DNA from: Candidatus Manganitrophaceae bacterium
Lineage (GTDB): Bacteria; Nitrospirota; Nitrospiria; SBBL01; Manganitrophaceae
Direction of reading: 5' to 3'
Length of the DNA: 6,885 nucleotides
NCBI GenBank assembly: GCA_004297235.1
Contig: SCUR01000219.1
Location: 1-6,885 of the forward strand
The notes beneath the pieces are model-generated. The model was not told the origin of the DNA. It made no database searches and was given only the letters and a program-made list of their open reading frames with translations. Numbering within the stretch: position 1 is the first letter of the stretch; every line of letters starts with the position of its first letter. Positions 1-4,980 of the stretch are shown piece by piece. A program made the position numbers and the translations under genes.

Positions 1-95
1 CCCTGCCGGGGCAAATTCCATGGCCGCCATTTTGGATTGGGAAGGGTTCCGATCTCATAATCGGCACCGTCAACCCGAGTTTCTCGACTGGATGA
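1..95. other. Window edge with no supportable gene
   Basis: I see no convincing gene here. One plus-strand frame is open from position 3 to a TGA at 93-95. If real, it would be the last 30 codons of a gene converging tail-to-tail on the LuxR gene, but the fragment has no recognisable motif. A weak inverted repeat, CCGAT at 49-53 and ATCGG at 60-64 with a 6-base loop, could form a small hairpin beyond the regulator's stop codon, but it has no T-tract and I do not call it a terminator. Confidence 0.4.
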
Positions 96-854
96 CTACG
101 GTCCAATCAATCCCTGCTGTATCGCCAGGGCAATGGCGTGGCCGCGGGTTGAAGCCTGAAGTTTTGCAAGGATATTTTGGACATGAAAATTCACTGTCCT
201 CTCACTGATATGGAGGATATGGGAGATCTCCCAGCTCGTCTTCCCTTCCTTCATCCAGTCCAGAACTTCTCGCTCGCGATGGGAGAGATCGGGGTTGGGG
301 GTGGAGGAAGGGGAGAGGATTCTCATGAGGGCGACATGAAGGTGGGGGATAAGATATTCGAGCACCGTGGCGTGACGCGTATGATCCGACATCGATTGGC
401 CGGCGAAGGAGAAGACGCTCCCGGCGCCGTTGCGCCGGCAGGCGATACCCAGCGTGACTCCCTCCGATAAGCCGAACGCTTCGGCGCTTCTGATGAATTT
501 CTGCTCGCGTGGAGAGGTAGCTTGACGATAGGTTTCCGACCAGATCTGGGTCGAGAATCGGCCGTAATGAGACCGTAGAATAGGATCGATTTCCGCGTAA
601 TCGTCTTTGACGTATAGACTGATCCAATCGAGCGGGTAGCTGATGTTCACCATCTTCAAGAAGCTTTGAAAGTGGGTATAGGCGTCTATTTTTGCGAGGC
701 AGATAATCGTGTGTGTACAGGGGATGAGGGCTTCGACGCCGGCGAGGAGGGCCTTAAATTCGTCGTCGCTACTGACCTTCAGCGAGGCCTGAATCAACTC
801 CAAAACCGCAACCAGTTCATGTTTAGTCAGGTCGGAAGAGACTTGCGTAATCAC
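96..854 (-). CDS. LuxR-family transcriptional regulator with autoinducer-binding domain
   Basis: A cytoplasmic transcription regulator of 252 residues, the usual length for quorum-sensing LuxR/TraR proteins. Residues about 20-180 match the autoinducer-binding domain. The invariant ligand-pocket residues are present at TraR-like spacing: W77, Y81, D90, P91, W105 and G132 (TraR W57, Y61, D70, P71, W85, G113). Residues about 188-250 form a GerE-type HTH with the conserved E194, L198 and G204, and a recognition helix around SERTVNFHVQNIL. All nine classic family positions are therefore intact, which argues for a functional acyl-homoserine-lactone or related ligand sensor. The start is GTG at 852-854, supported by AAGGGGG (minus strand, 861-867) six bases upstream. 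No LuxI-type synthase is in the window, so it may be a LuxR solo. It is divergent from the cyanate operon; whether it controls that operon, itself or distant genes cannot be told from sequence. Confidence 0.9.
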   Translation of the reverse strand: MITQVSSDLTKHELVAVLELIQASLKVSSDDEFKALLAGVEALIPCTHTIICLAKIDAYTHFQSFLKMVNISYPLDWISLYVKDDYAEIDPILRSHYGRFSTQIWSETYRQATSPREQKFIRSAEAFGLSEGVTLGIACRRNGAGSVFSFAGQSMSDHTRHATVLEYLIPHLHVALMRILSPSSTPNPDLSHREREVLDWMKEGKTSWEISHILHISERTVNFHVQNILAKLQASTRGHAIALAIQQGLIGP

Positions 855-860
855 TATCCG

Positions 861-867
861 CCCCCTT
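861..867 (-). promoter_or_regulatory. Ribosome binding site of the LuxR gene
   Basis: On the minus strand this reads AAGGGGG, six bases before the GTG start codon. It decides the start, because GTG rather than ATG begins the gene. Confidence 0.6.
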
Positions 868-913
868 GCTGGTTGTTAAACACAAACTAGGGTGCAACGG
901 TGTAGCGAGATCC

Positions 914-937
914 TATCCGGATAAATAAAATATCCGG
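914..937. promoter_or_regulatory. Palindromic/repeated TATCCGG element, candidate operator
   Basis: TATCCGGATA at 914-923 is a perfect 10-base palindrome. A second TATCCGG lies at 931-937. Together CCGGATA (917-923) and TATCCGG (931-937) form a 7+7 inverted repeat around an A/T-only 7-base spacer. It lies 60-83 bases upstream of the LuxR start codon, where an operator for that gene would sit. It does not match the classic lux box, so binding by the LuxR protein is only a guess. Confidence 0.4.
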
Positions 938-1189
938 CACGCTGGCAATATACAAAAGTAAACCTGATCAGTCAAGAGAATTCCTATACGGGTTTACGGC
1001 CCGCTCTGTTTTAGAAGCCGATTGTTTCCTCCCCTATCTGTTCCGGTTTCCCGATTTCCGCGCGCGCTCATCATTAGGCGGTTCAGAAATTTCCACTTGA
1101 CAGATCCGGGATCTCGATAAAGCCGTAACGGGAAAACCGGTTTGCGTTTTTCCTCGCACCCCGGCGTTCTCTCCGGGAGACGATCACAC

Positions 1190-1207
1190 TTGTCTGAAAG
1201 TAGACAA
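1190..1207. promoter_or_regulatory. Perfect dyad, candidate upstream activator site
   Basis: TTGTCT at 1190-1195 and AGACAA at 1202-1207 are perfect 6-base inverted arms around GAAAGT. The centre is roughly 140 bases before the predicted sigma-54 transcription start (about 1342), a typical distance for an enhancer-binding-protein site. It does not match the GCAC-N7-GTGC pattern of NtrC, so the activator is unknown. Confidence 0.35.
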
Positions 1208-1237
1208 TTCCGTCGTGGAGCGCACCCGCCGCGCGAA

Positions 1238-1258
1238 CGATCCATTTCACGCGGATCG
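1238..1258. promoter_or_regulatory. CGATCC-N9-GGATCG dyad, second candidate activator site
   Basis: Six-base inverted arms CGATCC (1238-1243) and GGATCG (1253-1258) flank a 9-base spacer, about 85-105 bases before the predicted sigma-54 start. The position suits an upstream activator site. The arms resemble those of the AGATCC-G-GGATCT dyad at 1102-1114, but the spacing differs. Confidence 0.25.
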
Positions 1259-1315
1259 GAAAAATAAACAGGAAAATCGATCTCTTGCGGTCCCTTCCCA
1301 ATTGAAAATAAAAGA

Positions 1316-1331
1316 TGGCACTCGGTTTGCT
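1316..1331 (+). promoter_or_regulatory. Sigma-54 (RpoN) -24/-12 promoter
   Basis: TGGCAC at 1316-1321, five bases, then TTGCT at 1327-1331 matches the RpoN consensus TGGCAC-N5-TTGCW completely. The GG doublet (1317-1318) and GC doublet (1329-1330) are exactly ten bases apart. It points toward the CBS/ABC/cynS operon, with transcription predicted to start near 1342, about 105 bases before the first start codon. RpoN promoters need an ATP-driven enhancer-binding protein. NtrC-type control of nitrogen scavenging is the obvious candidate, but the activator is not encoded here. Confidence 0.85.
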
Positions 1332-1374
1332 TTTTAAGTGAGCCGGATACAGCGTTGTATTCTGAAACGCAGCG

Positions 1375-1426
1375 AAGGCGCTTTTTTCCATGATGTCGTC
1401 ATCTCATGGAGGAAGCGCCTTTTTTT
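1375..1426 (+). terminator. Intrinsic-terminator-like hairpin in the operon leader (candidate attenuator)
   Basis: A perfect 9-base lower stem AAGGCGCTT (1375-1383) pairs with AAGCGCCTT (1413-1421). It continues through two U-G pairs, a U-A pair and a one-base bulge into CCATGA (1388-1393) paired with TCATGG (1404-1409). Seven Ts (1420-1426) follow the stem. This is the layout of a Rho-independent terminator, but it lies between the sigma-54 promoter and the first gene, only about 20 bases before the start codon. A smaller stem, GCGTT (1352-1356) with AACGC (1366-1370), precedes it. It may act as an attenuator, or end a short (about 85-base) RNA made from the promoter. Confidence 0.75.
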
Positions 1427-1446
1427 ATTGATGGTGGAGGGAAGTA

Positions 1447-1872
1447 ATGATGAAACCACATTATGCAACGGTTGGGGACATCAAAAAAACAAACACTCTA
1501 TCGGCCCGGGAGGAGACCCCGGCCTATCAGGTCGCCCTGGCCCTTTTGGAGTCCGGTTTACACGGAATGCCGATCCTCAATTCAGAAGAGAAAGTGGTCG
1601 GTAAGGTGAGCGAGCTCGATCTGTTAAAGGCCCTTATGGAGGGGAAAGATTTGGAGACCACCCCGGCGGTTGAAGTGATGAGAGGTTGCCCTGTGGTGAT
1701 CGATGAGGGGACCCCGCTCGAAGAGGTGGCGAATTACATGGTGCAGCTTCGTCTCTTTCGAATTCCGGTTGTGGATCGAGAAAACCACCTCGTCGGGTCG
1801 GTCACCCGGCACGATGTCTTGAGGGGGTGGATGGGAGGATTGGGGCTGACGCACGAAGGATTTTGGGGTTAA
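1447..1872 (+). CDS. Tandem CBS-domain protein, putative adenylate-sensing regulator
   Basis: A 141-residue soluble protein made almost entirely of one Bateman module. CBS1 spans about residues 5-64 and ends in the nucleotide-contact motif G52-KVSELD58-LL. CBS2 spans about residues 76-128 and ends in G117-SVTRHD123-VL. CBS pairs in other families bind AMP, ADP, ATP or related nucleotides and adjust the activity of a partner; no catalytic or DNA-binding domain is attached here. It is the first gene after the sigma-54 promoter and leader hairpin and is followed after 20 bases by the binding-protein gene, so it probably acts on the importer or on its expression. GGAGG at 1436-1440 lies six bases before the ATG at 1447; an adjacent ATG at 1450 is an equally possible start. 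The partner and ligand are unknown. The fold is secure, the role is inferred. Confidence 0.88.
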   Translation: MMKPHYATVGDIKKTNTLSAREETPAYQVALALLESGLHGMPILNSEEKVVGKVSELDLLKALMEGKDLETTPAVEVMRGCPVVIDEGTPLEEVANYMVQLRLFRIPVVDRENHLVGSVTRHDVLRGWMGGLGLTHEGFWG

Positions 1873-1880
1873 CGCAAGAG

Positions 1881-1887
1881 AGGGGGG
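1881..1887 (+). promoter_or_regulatory. Ribosome binding site supporting a TTG start
   Basis: AGGGGGG ends five bases before the in-frame TTG at 1893 and lies just after the CBS stop codon. It favours the TTG start over the ATG at 1827, which lies inside the CBS gene. Confidence 0.5.
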
Positions 1888-1892
1888 CGACA

Positions 1893-3173
1893 TTGCCAAA
1901 TGTATCGGATGAGAACGGGGAAGGGATCACCCGGAGGCGCTTTCTCGGCGCCGCCGGTCTTTCCGCACTGGGGGTTTTGCTTTCGGGGTTGCCGCCGTTG
2001 ACCGGCGGGCTCTTCGCCGGGACCGGCGATGGGCCGGAGACGCCCCGGCTGAAGGTGGGATTTATCCCGCTGACCGACTGCGCCTCGGTGGTCATGGCCT
2101 ATGAGCTGGGTCTCTACAAAAAGTACGGTCTCGACGTCACCGTTTCGAAGGAGGCGTCCTGGGCGGCGGTCCGGGACAAGCTGACGATCGGGGAGATTCA
2201 CGCGGCTCACATCCTTTACGGGATGCCGTACGCCTCCACATTGGGGATCACCGGGGCCGAGGGGCAGAAGAAGGAGATGGTCATCCCGATGGCGCTCAAC
2301 CAAAACGGACAGGCGATCACATTGAGCGACGACTTAAAAAAAACGGGGGTCAAGACGCTTGCCGATCTCAAAAAGCAGATCGACACCGATCAGGGGAAGC
2401 GCGTCTACACCTTCGCCATGACCTTTCCGCCCGGAACCCATGCCATGTGGATGCGCTACTGGCTTGCCGCGGGGGGGATCGACCCAGACAACGACATCAA
2501 ACTCATCACCATCCCTCCGCCGCAGATGGTCGCCAACATGCGGATTGGAAACATGGACGGGTTCTGCGTCGGAGAGCCGTGGGGCGCGCGGGCCATTCTC
2601 GACGGGATCGGTTGGACGGTGATCACAACCCAGCAGCTTTGGAAGAATCATCCTGAGAAGGTGTTGGGGATGACGAAAGAGTTCGCAGAGAAAAATCCGA
2701 AGACCGTCAAGGCGCTGATCATGGCGGTTCTTGAGGCCTCGCAGTACCTTGACAAGATGGAGAATCGGTCGAAGGTGGCCGAAATCATTTCCCGAAAGGA
2801 ATATGTGAACGCGCCCGCGGAGGCATTCCTGGGACGGATACAGGGAAAGATTGATTACGGAGACGGCAAAGTGGTCGACGATCCCGATTACATGAAGTTT
2901 TATCGAGACGGCGAGGTGACCTTTCCGTGCAAATCGCACGGACTCTGGTTTCTCACGCAGCATCGGCGCTGGGGATTCATCGACAAGCCGATCGATTACA
3001 AGAAGGTGGTCGATCAGGTCAATCGGACCGACCTCTACCGGGAGGCGGCCAAGTCGCTCGGCATTCCCGTTCCGAAAGAGGAGTACAAGAAGGAGACGCT
3101 GTTCGACGGGATCGAGTTCGACCCGGCCAATCCAGAGGGGTATGTCCAAAAGTTTAAGATCCGGAGGGTGTGA
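1893..3173 (+). CDS. nrtA: NrtA-type ABC transporter substrate-binding protein (nitrate/cyanate family), Tat-exported
   Basis: An exported binding protein that captures a small anion for the adjacent permease. I prefer the TTG at 1893 (426 residues). The same frame opens at ATG 1827 (448 residues, with a GAGGGGG just before it), but that overlaps the CBS gene by 46 bases. From the TTG, TRRRFLG at residues 13-19 is a twin-arginine motif followed by a hydrophobic stretch, and there is no lipobox cysteine. The mature part starts with the family segment LKVGFIPLTDC. Residues aligning with the nitrate pocket of cyanobacterial NrtA, as I recall it, appear at similar spacing: W90, Q140, H183 (in GTHAMW) and K256 (in HPEKV), with FCVGEPW between the last two. 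This suggests a nitrate-like anion, but the linked cyanase makes cyanate equally plausible. The last codons (IRRV) contain the ribosome binding site of the permease. The symbol denotes family, not proven substrate. Confidence 0.9.
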   Translation: MPNVSDENGEGITRRRFLGAAGLSALGVLLSGLPPLTGGLFAGTGDGPETPRLKVGFIPLTDCASVVMAYELGLYKKYGLDVTVSKEASWAAVRDKLTIGEIHAAHILYGMPYASTLGITGAEGQKKEMVIPMALNQNGQAITLSDDLKKTGVKTLADLKKQIDTDQGKRVYTFAMTFPPGTHAMWMRYWLAAGGIDPDNDIKLITIPPPQMVANMRIGNMDGFCVGEPWGARAILDGIGWTVITTQQLWKNHPEKVLGMTKEFAEKNPKTVKALIMAVLEASQYLDKMENRSKVAEIISRKEYVNAPAEAFLGRIQGKIDYGDGKVVDDPDYMKFYRDGEVTFPCKSHGLWFLTQHRRWGFIDKPIDYKKVVDQVNRTDLYREAAKSLGIPVPKEEYKKETLFDGIEFDPANPEGYVQKFKIRRV

Positions 3174-3176
3174 GGG

Positions 3177-4058
3177 ATGGAAAAAGTGGAGATGGAAGTG
3201 GTGTTCCAAGCAGAAGAGACGGTCCGCGGATCGGAAGAGAAACCGGCGGGCGGCCCGGCGACGGCAGCGGAGAAGCGCCGGGTCCGTCCCCTGCGGCTGG
3301 ACCGGTTGATCCTCCCGCTCCTTGTTTTCGTGATGGTGCTCGGTCTGTGGCAAGCGATCAGCCAGTCGGTCGCGCCGATGCTCCCCGGTCCGATCCAAAC
3401 CGTCGCAAAGAGCTGGGATCTGATTCGCGAGCCCTTCTTTGATCGCGGCCCCAATGATAAGGGGCTCGGCTGGCAATTACTGTATAGTCTCCGACGGGTG
3501 GCGGTCGGATTCAGCATGGCGGCCGCGGCCGGCATCCCAATCGGTTTTCTGATCGGGGCGGTACCGGCCTTCCATCGGGCTCTCAATCCGCTGATCCAGA
3601 TTTTAAGGCCGATCTCGCCGCTCGCTTGGCTTCCGATCGGCCTCGCGACATTTAAGGCGGCCAATCCTGCGGCGTACTTCGTCATCTTCATCACCGCCAT
3701 CTGGCCGATCATCTTGAACACCGCCTTCGGGGTTCAGAAGATCCCGGCCGACTATCTCTCGGTCGCGCGGGTCCTCAAGCTTTCCCCGTGGCGGCGGTTT
3801 ACAAAGATTCTGCTGCCGGCGACCCTTCCGTATACCTTTACCGGACTTCGAATCTCGGTCGGCATCGCCTGGCTGGTAATCGTCGCCGCGGAGATGCTGA
3901 CCGGCGGGATCGGGATCGGTTTCTTCGTCTGGGATGAGTGGAACAACCTCAGTCTGGAACATATTATCTTGGCGATTTTCGTGATCGGCATCGTCGGCCT
4001 GATCTTGGATGAAGCGATGGGCCGGCTGGGAAGGAGGTTTGACTATGAAATGCGATGA
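3177..4058 (+). CDS. nrtB: NrtB-type ABC transporter permease
   Basis: The inner-membrane channel subunit of the importer, 293 residues, a usual length for NrtB/SsuC-type permeases. About 40 charged, probably cytoplasmic residues precede the first membrane segment (about 43-65). Further hydrophobic segments lie at about 108-130, 145-158, 164-182, 222-240 and 262-278. The ATPase-coupling loop is recognisable at about 190-218: ARVLKLSPWRRFTKILLP has the conserved glycine position replaced by leucine-serine but retains the IxLP ending. The segment LTGGIGIGFFVWDEWNNLS (241-259) is characteristic of NrtB proteins of nitrate/cyanate importers. The gene starts three bases after the binding-protein stop; its GGAGGG (3163-3168) lies eight bases upstream, inside that gene. 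Its last 14 bases overlap the ATPase start, implying translational coupling. Confidence 0.92.
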   Translation: MEKVEMEVVFQAEETVRGSEEKPAGGPATAAEKRRVRPLRLDRLILPLLVFVMVLGLWQAISQSVAPMLPGPIQTVAKSWDLIREPFFDRGPNDKGLGWQLLYSLRRVAVGFSMAAAAGIPIGFLIGAVPAFHRALNPLIQILRPISPLAWLPIGLATFKAANPAAYFVIFITAIWPIILNTAFGVQKIPADYLSVARVLKLSPWRRFTKILLPATLPYTFTGLRISVGIAWLVIVAAEMLTGGIGIGFFVWDEWNNLSLEHIILAIFVIGIVGLILDEAMGRLGRRFDYEMR

Positions 4059-4953
4059 GGCGGTGGATCGGGATTTGATCAAACGGATCGAGACGAATTA
4101 TCTCGAGATCAGCCGGGTGAGCAAGACCTTCGAGGGGGCCAACGGAATCTATCCGGCCGTTCAAGGGATCGATCTCAAGATCCGAAAGGGAGAGTTCGTC
4201 ACTTTGATCGGCCACTCCGGCTGCGGAAAAAGCACCCTCCTTTCGATGGTGGCCGGTTTGGTTGCGCCGAGCGAAGGGGGAATTGTCCTGGAGGGGAAAG
4301 AGATCGACGGACCGGGGCCCGACCGGGGGGTGGTTTTTCAGAGCCATGCCCTTCTCCCGTGGCTCACATGCAGAGAAAATATTGCGCTGGCCGTCGAGGC
4401 GGTCTTCCCGCAGATGAGCCGCAAAGAGCAAAAGGACCGGGTCTCCCACTTCCTCGACATGGTCGGCCTGACCGAGGCGGCGCAGAAGCGGCCGGCCGAG
4501 CTCTCCGGCGGGATGCGACAGCGGGTCGGGATCGCCCGGGCCCTCGCCATCCGGCCCAAAGTGCTTCTCCTCGACGAGCCGTTCGGCGCGCTCGACGCGC
4601 TGACCCGCGGCCATCTTCAGGACGAGTTGCTTCGGATTTGGGAAAAGTTTGGGACGACGGTGTTGATGGTCACCCATGACGTCGATGAGGCGCTGCTGCT
4701 TTCCGACCGGGTCGTCATGATGACCCGGGGGCCCGCCGCCACCATCGGCCGGATCGTGCCGATTCCTTTCCGCCGTCCCCGATCGCGGATGGAGCTGGTC
4801 CGCCAGACAGGCTATCAGCACTGGAAAGGGGAGATCCTCGAATTTCTCTACGGCGAAGGGGACGCGAAGCGGCGACCGGGAGGAGGAGATCTTCAGAAGA
4901 CCGGCGCGCCGGAAGAGGGACCTGCTTTTGTTTCAACAACCGACAATCGCTAA
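4045..4953 (+). CDS. nrtD: NrtD-type ABC transporter ATP-binding protein
   Basis: The cytoplasmic ATPase that powers the importer, 302 residues from the ATG at 4045. That start has AAGGAGG (4031-4037) seven bases upstream and is preferred over an in-frame ATG at 4009 with poorer context. All ABC motifs are present: Walker A GHSGCGKST (56-64), Q-loop Q99 in VVFQSHALLPW, signature LSGGM (153-157), Walker B VLLLDEP (173-179), D-loop ALD (182-184) and H-loop H211 in MVTHD. The sequence FGALDALTR is typical of the nitrate/taurine-type group. Unlike cyanobacterial NrtC, it has no fused C-terminal binding-protein domain. It ends instead in a roughly 33-residue glycine/charge-rich tail with no recognised motif. 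The start overlaps the permease by 14 bases. Confidence 0.93.
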   Translation: MKCDEAVDRDLIKRIETNYLEISRVSKTFEGANGIYPAVQGIDLKIRKGEFVTLIGHSGCGKSTLLSMVAGLVAPSEGGIVLEGKEIDGPGPDRGVVFQSHALLPWLTCRENIALAVEAVFPQMSRKEQKDRVSHFLDMVGLTEAAQKRPAELSGGMRQRVGIARALAIRPKVLLLDEPFGALDALTRGHLQDELLRIWEKFGTTVLMVTHDVDEALLLSDRVVMMTRGPAATIGRIVPIPFRRPRSRMELVRQTGYQHWKGEILEFLYGEGDAKRRPGGGDLQKTGAPEEGPAFVSTTDNR

Positions 4954-4980
4954 GATCAAACAAAAGAAAGGGAGGAGGTC

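Larger units (their letters stand above)
855..1446. other. 592-base divergent intergenic regulatory region
   Basis: There is no credible coding sequence between the divergent LuxR and CBS genes. The region holds TATCCGG/CCGGATA repeats (914-937), the palindrome CTGATCAG (964-971), a dyad AGATCC-G-GGATCT (1102-1114), a perfect palindrome AAACCGGTTT (1134-1143), two spaced dyads at 1190-1207 and 1238-1258, a sigma-54 promoter (1316-1331) and a terminator-like hairpin (1375-1426). A perfect sigma-70 -35 hexamer TTGACA lies at 1097-1102, but no good -10 hexamer follows at 16-18 bases, so I do not call a promoter there. The stretch 1258-1315 is AT-rich compared with its surroundings, as is common between enhancer sites and sigma-54 promoters where DNA must bend. 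Confidence 0.7.

Noticed and set aside
20..208. Small plus-strand open frame of 62 codons at the window edge
   Set aside because: Most of it is antisense to the conserved HTH of the LuxR gene; no ribosome binding site or recognisable motif.
888..905. CTAGGGTGCAACGG resembles the 5' part of the guanidine-I (ykkC) riboswitch, and CCGGGAGA at 1173-1180 resembles its 3' part
   Set aside because: The two pieces are almost 300 bases apart, the middle conserved segments are missing, and both lie upstream of the sigma-54 promoter, so they would not be in the operon transcript.
964..971. CTGATCAG as a lux box
   Set aside because: It is only an 8-base palindrome and lacks the CTG-N10-CAG spacing of lux boxes.
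1097..1121. TTGACA followed by GATAAA as a sigma-70 promoter
   Set aside because: The -35 hexamer is perfect, but the nearest -10-like hexamer is only 13 bases away and no good one lies at 16-18 bases.
1338..1604. Open frame of 88 codons starting in the leader
   Set aside because: It runs through the terminator hairpin and out of frame through the first CBS domain, and its product has no recognisable features.
2336..2343. Run of eight As in the first binding-protein gene, a possible slippery or phase-variable site
   Set aside because: It encodes a natural Leu-Lys-Lys-Thr stretch, the frame continues intact into conserved family sequence on both sides, and no downstream stimulatory structure or alternative product was evident.
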